This document shows positions 55,408 to 64,000 of a DNA stretch of 64,000 nucleotides, one piece after another. A program made the position numbers and the translations under genes. The DNA is taken from positions 1 through 64,000 of the forward strand of contig NZ_JACVQF010000221.1 in assembly GCF_014534645.1 (NCBI RefSeq). Reading direction: 5' to 3'. The stretch comes from Streptomyces griseicoloratus (GTDB lineage: Bacteria > Actinomycetota > Actinomycetes > Streptomycetales > Streptomycetaceae). The notes beneath the pieces are model-generated. The model saw only the letters and a list, made by a program, of their open reading frames with translations, was not told where the DNA came from and searched no databases. The stretch's first letter is position 1. Each line of letters begins with the position of its first letter.

Positions 55408-55697
55408 GGGGGTTGGTCTCCTTGCCGGTCGGGCCTGGGACGGTCGGTTTCCGTTTCACTGACTGAGCAACGGCCATCGTATGCGAGGACCCCGCCGCCC
55501 CGGGAGGCCTGCCGTGACGGGGAAACCGCGCGCCGCTTCTTCCTGTTCTTCCTGCGTCGGGTCTGCTTTCACCGAGAACAACGTCCGGGGCCCGCGGATG
55601 GTGCCGCGTCCGCCGGTGAATCTCGCGAATCGTGATCACGTGTGCACGCACGGCAAAAGGATGGCGGCCGTCACCCGTCGCCCAGCAGAATCGGCCG

Positions 55698-56306
55698 ATG
55701 GAACCCCTCACGCTCACCACCGACCGCCTCCTTCTGCGGACGGTCGGCCCCCAGGACACGGACGCCGTCCACGCGGCCTGTCAGGATCCCGACATCCAGC
55801 GCTGGACCACGATCCCCTCGCCGTACCTGCCAGAACACGCGCGGGGCTTCACCGAGCAGATGGTCCCCGACGGCTGGGCGAACGGCTCCATGTTCACCTT
55901 CGGCCTCTTCCTCCCCTCCGGTGACCTGGCGGGCATGCTCGGCCTCACGATGATCTCCCTGGGCGTGGGCGAGATCGGTTTCTGGTGCGCGAGGGAGCAC
56001 CGCGGCCACGGCTACGTCACCGAGGCCGCCGTCGCCGTGTCCCGCTGGGCCTTCACCCATCTGGCGATCGACCGTGTGGAATGGCGCGCCGAGGTCGGCA
56101 ACACGGCCTCCCGCGCGGTGGCCCAGCGCGTCGGCTTCACCATGGAGGGCACGTTGCGCTCCGCGGTCAACAACAAGGGCGTACGCCGTGACTGCTGGGT
56201 CGGCTCACTCCTGCCCTCGGACCTGTCCCTCCCCTCGACGGCCCCGTACCTGCCGGCCCGCCCGCAGTCCGGCGCCCCGGTCGCGGGCCGGCCCGCGACG
56301 CCGTAG
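55698..56306 (+). CDS. GNAT acetyltransferase, RimJ/RimL type
   Basis: A 202-residue GCN5-related N-acetyltransferase. Typical strands and loops are visible: LTTDRLLLRTVGPQDTDAVH at the N-terminus, GEIGFWCAREHRGHGYVTEA (acetyl-CoA binding loop, of the RxxGxG/A kind) and VEVGN-like RAEVGNTASRAVAQRVGFTM near the end. Substrates of this group are N-terminal residues of ribosomal proteins, antibiotics or amino acids; none can be assigned here. Start ATG 55698 matches the family N-terminus. Confidence 0.9.
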   Translation: MEPLTLTTDRLLLRTVGPQDTDAVHAACQDPDIQRWTTIPSPYLPEHARGFTEQMVPDGWANGSMFTFGLFLPSGDLAGMLGLTMISLGVGEIGFWCAREHRGHGYVTEAAVAVSRWAFTHLAIDRVEWRAEVGNTASRAVAQRVGFTMEGTLRSAVNNKGVRRDCWVGSLLPSDLSLPSTAPYLPARPQSGAPVAGRPATP

Positions 56307-56354
56307 CCAGGGACCCGCCCCGGCTGTCAGACCCACCCCCTATCGTGCGGACGT

Positions 56355-57530
56355 ATGACGACCCTCCCGCGCTCCGCAACGGAACTCTCGGCAGACGAGG
56401 CCCGCCGCATAGCCCTGCGGGCCCAGGGCTTCCTCGGCGCCCCCGACCGCCGCGGCGGCGTCCGCGGCGTCCTGCGCCACCTGGGCGCGGTGCAGCTCGA
56501 CACCATCTCGGTCCTCGCCCGCTCCCACGAGCTCGTCCCCTACGCCCGCCTGGGCGCGGTGGGCCGCAAGACGGTCGAGAGCGCCTACTGGAAGGGCACG
56601 CACGCCTTCGAGTACTGGTCCCACGCGGCCTGCATCCTCCCGATCGAGGAGTGGCCCCACTTCGCCTTCCGCCGCCGCGCCTACCGCAACCGCCCGCACT
56701 GGAACCACCCCCTGCCCGACGGCACCTACGACCAGGTCGTCAAGCAGCTCCGCTCCGAAGGACCCCTGACGGCGACGGAGCTGGGCGGCGCCAAGAAGAC
56801 CAGCGAGTGGTGGGACTGGTCGGGCACGAAGATCGCCGTCGAGCGCGCGCTGATGTACGGCGAGGTGGTCTGCGTCGAGCGCCGCGGCTGGAAGCGGGTG
56901 TACGACCTGGCCGAGCGCGCGGTGCCGCAGTCGCTGCTGCACGACGACCTGGACGACGCCGAGTGCCTGCGGCGCCTGGTCCGCCTGGCCGGCCAGTCCC
57001 TGGGCGTCGGCACGCGCGCGGACATCGCGGACTACCACCGCCTCAAGGGCGAGCAGGTCGACGCCGTGATCGCCGACTCGGGCCTGGTCCCGGTCACGGT
57101 GGAGGGCTGGGGCAGGCCGGCCTGGGCCGACCCGGCCGCCCTGGAGACGCCCCCGCGCGGCCGGCACCGCACCACGCTGCTGTCGCCCTTCGACTCCCTG
57201 GTCTGGGAGCGGGCGCGCACGGAGCGGATCTTCGGCTTCAGCCACCGTCTGGAGGCCTACGTGCCCAAGCAGAAACGGGTGCACGGCTACTTCGCGATGC
57301 CGGTCCTCGCCGGCGGCCGACTGGTCGGCCGGGTGGACCCGGCGCGCGAGGGCCGCACCCTGGTGGCCAAGCAGGTCACGCTGGACGGCCCCCGGGCCGT
57401 GCCGGCGGTCGCCCAGGCGCTGGCCGAGGCGGCGAGCTGGGTGGACTGCACGGACGTACGGGTGGAACGGGTCGACGCACCGGATCTGCGCGGGCCCCTC
57501 GTGAAGGAACTGGCCCGTCTGTCGGCCTGA
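56355..57530 (+). CDS. YcaQ/AlkX-type winged-helix DNA glycosylase
   Basis: A 391-residue HTH_42 protein of the YcaQ (AlkX) group, which in Escherichia coli removes interstrand DNA crosslinks. The QxD motif reads QLD at residues 47-49 (GAVQLDTIS), typical of YcaQ-like rather than AlkZ-like enzymes (QxQ), and RSHELVPYARLG and SPFDSLVWERARTERIFGF are family landmarks. Length is normal. In producers of DNA-damaging antibiotics such enzymes give self-resistance, but no such cluster is seen here, so general repair is more likely. Confidence 0.88.
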   Translation: MTTLPRSATELSADEARRIALRAQGFLGAPDRRGGVRGVLRHLGAVQLDTISVLARSHELVPYARLGAVGRKTVESAYWKGTHAFEYWSHAACILPIEEWPHFAFRRRAYRNRPHWNHPLPDGTYDQVVKQLRSEGPLTATELGGAKKTSEWWDWSGTKIAVERALMYGEVVCVERRGWKRVYDLAERAVPQSLLHDDLDDAECLRRLVRLAGQSLGVGTRADIADYHRLKGEQVDAVIADSGLVPVTVEGWGRPAWADPAALETPPRGRHRTTLLSPFDSLVWERARTERIFGFSHRLEAYVPKQKRVHGYFAMPVLAGGRLVGRVDPAREGRTLVAKQVTLDGPRAVPAVAQALAEAASWVDCTDVRVERVDAPDLRGPLVKELARLSA

Positions 57531-57562
57531 CCCGCGCACCCGCGCACCCGCGCACCCGCGCC
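57531..57562. repeat. 8-bp tandem repeats (cccgcgca)
   Basis: Three perfect copies of cccgcgca and a fourth ending in c lie between the convergent glycosylase and response regulator genes. Confidence 0.9.
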
Positions 57563-57567
57563 GGACG

Positions 57568-58314
57568 TCACCGGATCTCGAGGATCTTCTCCCGCATCGC
57601 GTACACCACGGCCTCCATCCTGGAGTGCAGCTGCAGCTTCTCCAGGATGTTGCGCACGTGGTTCTTCACGGTGTTCTCGGAGATGAACAGCTCCTTGGCG
57701 ATGTCCCGGTTGTTCATCCCCGTGGCCACGAGCTTGAGGACCTCCAGCTCGCGGTCCGTGAGCCGCGGGGCGGGCACGAGCCGGCGTTCGTCGGTCCGCT
57801 GGATCATCGACTTGAACTCGGTGAGCAGCTTGGACGCCATGGAGGGGCTGATCTGCGACTGTCCGTCGGCCACCGCACGGATGGCGGTGGCCACCTCGTC
57901 GGTCGAGATCTCCTTGAGGAGGTAGCCGGTCGCCCCCGCCTTGATCGCGTCGTAGAGGTCGGCCTCCTCGTCGCTGATCGTCAGCATGATGATCTTCGCG
58001 CTGGGGGCCACCTCCTTGATGGAGGTGCACGCCTCGATACCGCCCCGCCTGGGCATCCGGACGTCCATCAGGACGATGTCGGGCAGCAGGTCGGCGGCCT
58101 TCTCCACGGCCTCCGCGCCGTCACCGGCCTCCCCCACGACCTGGATGTCCTCCTCGGCCGCGAGCACGATCTCCAGGCCACGGCGGAACAGGGCGTGGTC
58201 GTCCACGACCAGGACCCTGATCGGCTCCTCGCGTGCAGAGCCCGTGTCCGGGCCCATGCCGACGACGCCACCGTCGGCGTCCTCGCCCCGCATCGGTCCG
58301 AAGCTGTCCGCCAT
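57568..58314 (-). CDS. NarL/FixJ-family response regulator
   Basis: A 248-residue regulator. The receiver domain follows a 30-residue acidic/Gly lead: VLVVDDHALFRRGLEIVL, phosphoacceptor Asp84 in IVLMDVRMP, TISDEEADL, and conserved Lys in GYLLKEIS. A LuxR-type helix-turn-helix ends the protein (LTDRELEVLKLVATGMNNRD, then ISENTVKNHVRNILEKL). The ATG at 58314 has GGAGGAAC directly upstream. No histidine kinase is adjacent, so the partner is unknown. Confidence 0.93.
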   Translation of the reverse strand: MADSFGPMRGEDADGGVVGMGPDTGSAREEPIRVLVVDDHALFRRGLEIVLAAEEDIQVVGEAGDGAEAVEKAADLLPDIVLMDVRMPRRGGIEACTSIKEVAPSAKIIMLTISDEEADLYDAIKAGATGYLLKEISTDEVATAIRAVADGQSQISPSMASKLLTEFKSMIQRTDERRLVPAPRLTDRELEVLKLVATGMNNRDIAKELFISENTVKNHVRNILEKLQLHSRMEAVVYAMREKILEIR

Positions 58315-58464
58315 CGTTCCTCCCCCTGAAGGCTGTGGCCTGTGGTCCCGAGCCATCGCCAACCCAAGGCGACAACCCACCGGTTGGGTCGTTGCGCCAT
58401 GATTTCATGCCCGGCCGACACCGGGGGGACAGAGCGGACCGCCAGTGGTCGCACACCGTCGCAC

Positions 58465-58507
58465 ACCGGTGCCCCTGGGGGCGCACACGCACTCCAGGGG
58501 CACCGGT
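58465..58507 (-). terminator. hpf terminator
   Basis: A 14-bp stem (58465-58478 with 58494-58507) lies 22 bp after the hpf stop codon and before the response regulator gene. Confidence 0.75.
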
Positions 58508-58528
58508 TTCCTCTGTCACCCGGCGTCG

Positions 58529-59221
58529 TCAGCCGCCGAGCGCACCGCCCGCCTCGGGGGAATGCGCCTCGGTGACCATCGTGTCCGTCGTGAGGTGGAT
58601 CACGCCGTAGTCGTATGCGTGCCGCCGGTAGACGACACTGGGCTCCTTGGTCTCGGAGTCGACGAAAAGATAGAAGTCGTGCCCGACCAGCTCCATCTCG
58701 TAGAGGGCCTGGTCGAGAGTCATCGGCGCCGCCACGTGCGTCTTCTCACGGACGATGAGAGGGCCTTCGCCCTGGACCTCCAGCGAGCCGATCCTCTTGG
58801 TGGGCACAGCGCCCTGCTCCTCCTGCGGAGCGGTCTCTCCGGCTCCGTTGAGCGTCGCCGCGCCCGGGACGTGGTGGGGGACCTCCGCGGCCGAGATCCG
58901 GCGCGCGCCGCGCCGCGAGAAGCGCTTGTCGTGCTGCTTGCGCAGTCGGGCGTCGAGCTTCTCCGCCGCCAGATCGAGAGCCGCGTACGGGTCGCTCGCC
59001 GCTGCCTCCGCCCGGATCACCGGACCGCGGGAGCGGAGCGTGATCTCCACCCGGTCACAGCGGTCGGCCTGTCGGGGGTTGGGCTCCTTGGACACCTCGA
59101 CGTCGAGGCTGATCACCTTGGCATCGAGCCTCTGGATCTTCTCCAGCTTCAGCTTCTCGGCCACGTGCTTCCGGAACCGCTCGGGCACCTCGGTCTTGCG
59201 GCCCTTGACGACGATGTCCAC
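58529..59221 (-). CDS. hpf: Long ribosome hibernation promoting factor
   Basis: A 230-residue long-form HPF that dimerises ribosomes in resting cells. The N-terminal domain (VDIVVKGRKTEVPERFRKHV) is the S30AE fold; after a linker the C-terminal domain (YEMELVGHDFYLFVDSETKE, then VVYRRHAYDYGVIHL) mediates dimerisation. The start is GTG 59221; a longer in-frame start at 59428 would add a tail not expected of the family. A plausible promoter lies about 210 bp upstream. Confidence 0.94.
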   Translation of the reverse strand: MDIVVKGRKTEVPERFRKHVAEKLKLEKIQRLDAKVISLDVEVSKEPNPRQADRCDRVEITLRSRGPVIRAEAAASDPYAALDLAAEKLDARLRKQHDKRFSRRGARRISAAEVPHHVPGAATLNGAGETAPQEEQGAVPTKRIGSLEVQGEGPLIVREKTHVAAPMTLDQALYEMELVGHDFYLFVDSETKEPSVVYRRHAYDYGVIHLTTDTMVTEAHSPEAGGALGG

Positions 59222-59433
59222 GCAGAACTCCGTTCCCGGATCGCTCCGCCCGGTCGGCGGAGCATCTCCCTTTCGCACCAGGTTCCGGAAAGCCCCGGAA
59301 CCTCGGACTCGGTGACGTCCACCTCCTCCCCCATGGGCGGGATCTCCACTCCACCGGTGCGGGTGATGACGGGAAACCCGCAGCACGGCATTCGGATTTG
59401 AGAGGTGTGGCCTGCGGCTTTGCCTCACAACCG

Positions 59434-59463
59434 AACATATCTCGCCCGGACGGATGTCGTCAC
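59434..59463 (-). promoter_or_regulatory. Possible hpf promoter
   Basis: On the minus strand, GTGACG (59463-59458) and TATGTT (59439-59434) are separated by 18 bases, close to a sigma-70-type promoter. It would give a leader of about 200 bases. The rest of 59222-59533 shows no gene I can support. Confidence 0.35.
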
Positions 59464-59533
59464 CCTCTACTGCGGCGTACCTCCGTTCCGGTGAATTGAC
59501 CTTCTCATTGGCTGCAACGTCATAAGTTCTCGG

Positions 59534-60481
59534 TCAGTTCCGGTTTATTTGGAAAGGGTCCGGTGACGCCGCGACCACGGCTGCACAGATCACTTCACGG
59601 GCATCTTCACGGACGACGGCACCGCCTCCGCCGGGGCCCGCCATTCCCGGCGCTTCCGGCTCCCGGACCGTCGCATCCGCCGCTTCTCCTGACTTCTGTT
59701 CCTCTCTGCCTTCCCAGACAACCGACGGATACACAGCCGTTCTCACCGATCCGTACGTACCGCGCACCGCCGACGACTCAGCCCGCTCCCCCCTGTCCAC
59801 GATCGCCTCCGTCCTCGCCGCCCGCACGGCACGGGCCGCCTCCGTCAGGGACGCTCCGGTCGTCATGAGGTCGTCGACCAGTACGACCTGACCACTCCCC
59901 AGCAGCCGGTCGGCGCCGGGAGCCACCGCCAGCGCGCCCGCGAGGTTGTCCAGTCGCCGGCGGGCGCCCAGCCCGGACTGGTCGGCCACGGCGCGCCGCT
60001 GCCGCAGAACGGCAAGCACCCGGGCCGGCGTCCCGGTCCGCCGCAGCTCACCCGCCGCCGCGAGGGCGATCCGGCGCGCCGGATCGTGCCCGCGGGCCCG
60101 CACCGCCCGGCGCGCCGACGGCACGGGCACGAGCAGCACCGGCCCCCGCGCGCCCGCGAACCCGGCACCGCCGGCACCCGTCCACGCCTCCTCGAGCCCC
60201 ACCCGCACCGCCCCCGCCAAGGCGACGCCGAGCGGCCCGGCCAGGGCCAGAACGCCCCGCTCCTTGTGGGCCAGCAGCACGGCCCGCACCTCGTCCCCGT
60301 ACCGGGCCGCCGCGTGCACCGCCGGCAGCCCGGGCGGCTCCGGCACCGGCCGCACCCGGCGCGGCACGGCACCGCTCAGCGCCCTGCGGCACTCCGGGCA
60401 GAGCACCGTACGAGCCCTGCCGCAGCCCCCGCATTCGGCCGGCAGCACCAGGTCGGTGAGGTCCCGCCACCACCCCCGCAT
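59534..60481 (-). CDS. ComF-family phosphoribosyltransferase-like protein with insertion
   Basis: A 315-residue protein. A zinc-binding CGGCGRARTVLCPEC near the N-terminus is followed by a phosphoribosyltransferase fold with the PRPP loop VVLVDDLMTTGASL. ComF proteins act in natural transformation in some bacteria, but their role in Streptomyces is unclear. Between the PRPP loop and the ending (ICAAVVAASPDPFQINRN) there is an acidic/Gly-rich stretch of about 65 residues that I would not expect. The ATG at 60481 (MRGWWRDL) matches the family start. Confidence 0.85.
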   Translation of the reverse strand: MRGWWRDLTDLVLPAECGGCGRARTVLCPECRRALSGAVPRRVRPVPEPPGLPAVHAAARYGDEVRAVLLAHKERGVLALAGPLGVALAGAVRVGLEEAWTGAGGAGFAGARGPVLLVPVPSARRAVRARGHDPARRIALAAAGELRRTGTPARVLAVLRQRRAVADQSGLGARRRLDNLAGALAVAPGADRLLGSGQVVLVDDLMTTGASLTEAARAVRAARTEAIVDRGERAESSAVRGTYGSVRTAVYPSVVWEGREEQKSGEAADATVREPEAPGMAGPGGGGAVVREDAREVICAAVVAASPDPFQINRN

Positions 60482-60611
60482 GCCCACCACTGTGCCAACA
60501 CCCGCACCGCCCGGCCAGGCCTGTGGACAACGCCCTGTGGACAACTCCACGCACCGGCCACCGGCCGGTCCCCCACACGAGTGAACGTCCGTATCGGCGC
60601 GACCGGACGCC

Positions 60612-62456
60612 TCACCCCGGATAGACCGGCGCCGTCCCCTCCGTCACCTTCTGCCACTGCATCCCGGACGGCAGCCGTACGATCCCGTCCTCCGAGTACG
60701 CCACCAGCGGCAGCCGCTCGTCCTCGGACGCGGCGATCTCCTTCACACCGGTCAGTGCGGCGGGCACCGATGCCTCCGGCGTGGAGCCGTCGACCTGCAC
60801 GTACCCGATCTGCTGGACGCCCCCGTGCTCACGTCCGACCACCACGAGCCGGCTGTCCCCGGCCCACGACATGGCCGTGACCTCCTCCAGCCCGGGTGTC
60901 GCGGAGCGCAGTTCGAGGACGGTGACCGTGGACTGCTCGCCGGCCTTCTTCTCGTCCCGCTCGATCCGTCCGATGAGCAGCGACCGCTTGCCGTCCTTCT
61001 CCACGATGAGCGCGATCCGCACCCCGTCGGCGGCCACCCGCACGGCCTGGACCCGCCCGTCCAGCCCCGGGGTCCGCACCTGAACCGGCTCGCCGGCGCC
61101 CTCGCTCAGCATCAGCAGCCGCGGTCCGGCCGGGTCCCGGTCGGCGATCCACAGGTCGCCGCGCGCGTCCCAGCTGGGCGCCGTCAGCCGGTCGCCCTCC
61201 GTCTTGCCCTCGCTGACCAGCACCGGCTCCCCGAGCGATCCGCCCGACACCAGCGATCCGACGTACAGCGCCTTGCCGTCGAGGCCGATCCCGGCCGCCG
61301 TGTGCTCGTCACGGGACACCGCCACCGACCGCAGGGCCCTTCCGCCCTCGCCCAGTGCTCCTGGCACGGGCTCGGCCCTGGTGGCGTTGCTGCCCGCGGC
61401 GATCCGCACCAGGCGGTGCTCGTCATCGACGAAGTACAGGTAGTCGGGGCGCTGGGCCGAGCCGCGCGCCGCGACGGCATCGGCCCGTTCCTCGGTCAGC
61501 GAGCACAACTGCCTGCCGCCCGACCGCAGCTCGACCTCGTCCACCACCGGGTTGAGGCTCTGCAGCGTGAACAGCAGCTGGGCCGCCATCTCGTCGCACT
61601 TGTCCTCACCGACCCGGGACGCCCTGTCGTTCAACGGCACCGTCAGCCTGTTGCGGTCGTCGGGCGTCAGGGACGCGGTGCCCTTCGCGAGTGCCGTACC
61701 GGTGGGGAAGCTCGACCTGACCGCCGGTCCGAGCAGGCTCGTCGGCCCGCTGATCAGGGAGCGCACCACCTGCGTCATCGGATCCACCCGCCGACGCACG
61801 TAGACGGGGTCGGCGACGGCCGCCGGCTGCCGCTCCGGGCCGGCCTCGGCCTCCGGCGCGCTGTTCGAGGCGAAGTAGTACTTGTTGACGGACACGTAGT
61901 TGCGCTGGAAGTCCGACTTGCCCATGACGACGCCCTGCGGCAACTCGTCGATCCGCCACTGCCTGCTCTTGCCGTCCCGCGTGAGGTGCACCGGCTTGCG
62001 GTACGACCCCTCCGCGGGCGCGTACGACTGCTGCGCGTCCACCGTGGCGACCTTGGTGCCGGTCAGGGTGACCGAGTAGTCGTTGGCCTCCCCACGGCTC
62101 CCCGCGTGATCGGACTCGGTGCCCGGTCCGCCCGCCAGCACCGTCGTGGACAGCTCGGGCCGCCAGGTCCTCGCCGCCTCGCCGGTCAGGTACTTGCGCG
62201 CCGTCTCATAGTGCGGATCGTCGCTGGTCAGCGCCTCCAGGAAGCCCTGCACGATCTCCGAGGGCGGTGCGTCCTCACGCGGCGGCATCGCGAACACCCG
62301 CACCTGCGGGTCCTGCCGGGGTGTGGACTCCACGCCCCGCAGATCCCCGCTGTCCGGCATGGACGCACACCCCGCCAGCAGTACGACGCCACAGGCGGCG
62401 TACGCCACCGCGCGCGCCGGCCCCGGCCGACGGCCCCCCTCGCGGTCAGCGCCCAC
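60612..62456 (-). CDS. lpqB: Lipoprotein LpqB
   Basis: A 614-residue lipoprotein beside mtrB. A signal peptide ends in the lipobox LLAGC, then a GerMN/LpqB N-terminal domain (SDDPHYETARKYLTGEAARTW) is followed by a beta-propeller-like C-terminal domain (repeated strands such as LYFVDDEHRLVRIAAG). In mycobacteria LpqB interacts with the MtrB sensor. It starts with GTG and overlaps the mtrB stop by 11 bases, so the two are translationally coupled. Confidence 0.95.
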   Translation of the reverse strand: MGADREGGRRPGPARAVAYAACGVVLLAGCASMPDSGDLRGVESTPRQDPQVRVFAMPPREDAPPSEIVQGFLEALTSDDPHYETARKYLTGEAARTWRPELSTTVLAGGPGTESDHAGSRGEANDYSVTLTGTKVATVDAQQSYAPAEGSYRKPVHLTRDGKSRQWRIDELPQGVVMGKSDFQRNYVSVNKYYFASNSAPEAEAGPERQPAAVADPVYVRRRVDPMTQVVRSLISGPTSLLGPAVRSSFPTGTALAKGTASLTPDDRNRLTVPLNDRASRVGEDKCDEMAAQLLFTLQSLNPVVDEVELRSGGRQLCSLTEERADAVAARGSAQRPDYLYFVDDEHRLVRIAAGSNATRAEPVPGALGEGGRALRSVAVSRDEHTAAGIGLDGKALYVGSLVSGGSLGEPVLVSEGKTEGDRLTAPSWDARGDLWIADRDPAGPRLLMLSEGAGEPVQVRTPGLDGRVQAVRVAADGVRIALIVEKDGKRSLLIGRIERDEKKAGEQSTVTVLELRSATPGLEEVTAMSWAGDSRLVVVGREHGGVQQIGYVQVDGSTPEASVPAALTGVKEIAASEDERLPLVAYSEDGIVRLPSGMQWQKVTEGTAPVYPG

Positions 62457-64000
62457 GGAATGCCTCCCCTTGCCTGGTCATGTCCTCCGGCCCGGCGTCC
62501 GGGCGGCCCGCCGCCTCCGGCGCGGACGTGTCGTCCGGCATCCGGCCGCCCGAGACGGGGCGCGGCACCACGCGCGCGCCGTTGCCGGGCAGTGCGGTCG
62601 GGTCGGCCGTGGGCGCCACGGCGGCCGGCCGCGGCGGGATCGGGTCCCGGCCGGGCACCGCCGGCGCCTGCCCGACGGCCGCCTGGGCCGGCACGGTGAC
62701 CGCCTTGTCCCCGCCGTGCGGCGCGCCCGCCTCGCCGGGTCCGCGATTGCGCCGCGAGTCCGGGGGCTCCAGCGGTATCGGCGAGCCCCGCAGAGGCTCG
62801 TCCGCCGTCCTCGGCAGCGTCAGCCGGAACTGCGAGCCGCCGCCCGGCTCGCCCCAGGCCTGCAGCCAGCCGCCGTGCAGCCGCGCGTCCTCCAGGGCGA
62901 TCGACAGCCCCAGGCCGGTCCCGCCGGTGGTACGCGCGCGTGCCGGGTCGGCCCGCCAGAAGCGGCTGAAGACCCGGGTCGCCTCGCCGGGCTTGAGCCC
63001 GACGCCGTAGTCACGCACCGCCACGGCCACCGCACCGCCGGCCGCCGCGAGCTTGACGACCACGTCCCTGCCCTCGCCGTGCTCGACGGCGTTGACGACG
63101 AGGTTGCGCAGGACCCGCTCCACCCGCCGGGCATCCGCCTCGGCGACGACGGGCTGCTGGTCACCGACGACGCGTATCTGCGTGCCCTTGCGCTCGGCGA
63201 GCGGCTCGGCCCCGCTGACGACCCGGCGTACGACCTCCCTGAGGTCTATCGCCTCCGCCTCCAGCGCCGCCGCGCCCGCGTCGAAGCGGCTGATCTCCAG
63301 CAGGTCCGCGAGCAGCGTCTCGAACCGGTCCAGCTGGTCGGCGAGCAGCTCGGCCGACCTCGCGGTCACGGGATCGAAGTCCACGCGCGCGTCGTGGATG
63401 ACGTCGGCGGCCATCCGCACGGTCGTCAGCGGCGTACGCAGCTCGTGCGACACGTCCGAGACGAACCGCCGCTGCATACGCGACAGGTCCTCCAGCTGGT
63501 TGATCTTCAGCTGGAGGTTCTGCGCCATCTTGTTGAAGGCCTCGCCGAGCCGGGCGATGTCGTCCTCGCCGGTGACCTTCATCCGCTCCTGCAGACGCCC
63601 CGCGGACAGCCGCTCGGCGATGCCGGCCGCCATCCGCACGGGCGTGACGACCTGGCGCACGACGAGCCAGGCGATGGCGCCCAGGAGGACGACGACGAAG
63701 AGCCCGGCCGTCGCCAGCGTGCCCTTCACCAGGCTGAGGGACTTCTCCTCCTGGGTGAGCGGGAAGAGGTAGTACAGCTGGTACGGCTCGCCGTTCGGGT
63801 CGTTGACCTGCTTGCCGATGACCAGGGCCGGCTGGGAGGCCTTGTCGGAGTTGTAGTGGATGCGGGTGTAGCGCTGGGCCGCCGCCGTGCTGCCGTCGAT
63901 CCGCTCCCGCAGGTCCTCGGGCACGCTGGCCGACGGATCGACCAGGCCGGAGGCGCGCGGGCCGCGTCCGCTGCCGCTGTCCCCGCCCACCGGGAGCGTG
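62446..64000 (-). CDS. mtrB: Sensor histidine kinase MtrB (partial, N-terminus beyond window)
   Basis: The last 518 codons of a membrane sensor kinase; the frame is open to the right edge. Visible parts are the end of the extracytoplasmic sensor region, a transmembrane helix (GTLATAGLFVVVLLGAIAWL), a HAMP domain, the H box VSDVSHELRTPLTTVRMAAD, the N box LRNLVVNAVEHGEG and the glycine boxes DYGVGLKPGEA and GGTGLGLSIA. A Pro-rich tail follows. With its regulator MtrA it controls cell-wall and developmental genes in actinobacteria. mtrA should lie just outside the window. Confidence 0.95.
   Translation of the reverse strand, partial: TLPVGGDSGSGRGPRASGLVDPSASVPEDLRERIDGSTAAAQRYTRIHYNSDKASQPALVIGKQVNDPNGEPYQLYYLFPLTQEEKSLSLVKGTLATAGLFVVVLLGAIAWLVVRQVVTPVRMAAGIAERLSAGRLQERMKVTGEDDIARLGEAFNKMAQNLQLKINQLEDLSRMQRRFVSDVSHELRTPLTTVRMAADVIHDARVDFDPVTARSAELLADQLDRFETLLADLLEISRFDAGAAALEAEAIDLREVVRRVVSGAEPLAERKGTQIRVVGDQQPVVAEADARRVERVLRNLVVNAVEHGEGRDVVVKLAAAGGAVAVAVRDYGVGLKPGEATRVFSRFWRADPARARTTGGTGLGLSIALEDARLHGGWLQAWGEPGGGSQFRLTLPRTADEPLRGSPIPLEPPDSRRNRGPGEAGAPHGGDKAVTVPAQAAVGQAPAVPGRDPIPPRPAAVAPTADPTALPGNGARVVPRPVSGGRMPDDTSAPEAAGRPDAGPEDMTRQGEAFRGR

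Noticed and set aside
59149-59391. Minus-strand frame upstream of hpf starting MPCCGFPVITRTGG
   Set aside because: It overlaps the hpf start, becomes Arg/Ser-rich and has no ribosome binding site; at most a short leader.

Overview
This is chromosomal DNA of a high-GC actinomycete, almost certainly a Streptomyces. The evidence is strong G/C bias at third codon positions, many GTG and TTG starts, a tmRNA that encodes the tag ANTKRDSSQQAFALAA, and an order of core genes that I recall from the Streptomyces coelicolor chromosome. That order runs ssrA, smpB, S41 protease, ftsX, ftsE, prfB, pkaB, pkaA, FHA/FtsK ATPase, sugar ABC transporter, glycopolymer genes, ohrA/ohrR, galE, TagGH-like exporter, NAD-glutamate dehydrogenase, secA, hpf, comF-like, lpqB, mtrB. 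No database was searched; names rest on motifs, length and context.

Layout. 0-2.8 kb: a LysR regulator divergent from an MFS exporter. 2.8-9.6 kb: housekeeping block with trans-translation (ssrA, smpB), an S41 peptidase, the FtsEX division/cell-wall complex, a small zinc-ribbon membrane protein, a sortase-anchored LAETG stalk protein and release factor 2. 9.6-16.6 kb: two membrane Ser/Thr kinases (PkaB, PkaA) divergent from a large soluble FHA plus FtsK-type ATPase with an EssC-like motif. 16.9-20.5 kb: a carbohydrate ABC importer (binding lipoprotein and two permeases, no ATPase), probably powered by a shared ATPase such as MsiK.

20.7-44.5 kb: a large cell-surface glycopolymer locus resembling wall teichoic acid systems. 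It has four fusion proteins (GT2 glycosyltransferase plus TagF-like CDP-polyol phosphotransferase), two GT2 enzymes with C-terminal extensions, four polytopic membrane proteins of glycosyltransferase type, galE, and a two-gene TagGH-like ABC exporter. It is interrupted by the ohrA/ohrR peroxide-stress pair and a TetR gene. In the four fusions the catalytic signatures are lost reciprocally: two keep the GT2 motifs but lack the His of the HGTPLK signature, and two keep that His but have damaged GT2 motifs. This is the most unusual signal in the window.

44.6-64 kb: conserved core again, with the 180-kDa-type NAD-glutamate dehydrogenase, a HAD phosphatase, a conserved small protein, an Rv3235-type protein beside secA, a GNAT acetyltransferase, a YcaQ-type DNA glycosylase, a NarL-type response regulator, ribosome hibernation factor HPF, a ComF-like protein with an internal insertion, and lpqB-mtrB, where mtrB runs off the right edge.

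Repeats of note are a perfect 42-bp element present twice in inverted orientation (16.7 and 42.9 kb, bracketing the sugar/glycopolymer region), short GC-rich elements inserted in-frame in two genes, and a 61-bp imperfect tandem duplication at the 3' end of the GT39-type gene. No tRNA, rRNA, CRISPR array, insertion sequence or prophage was recognised.
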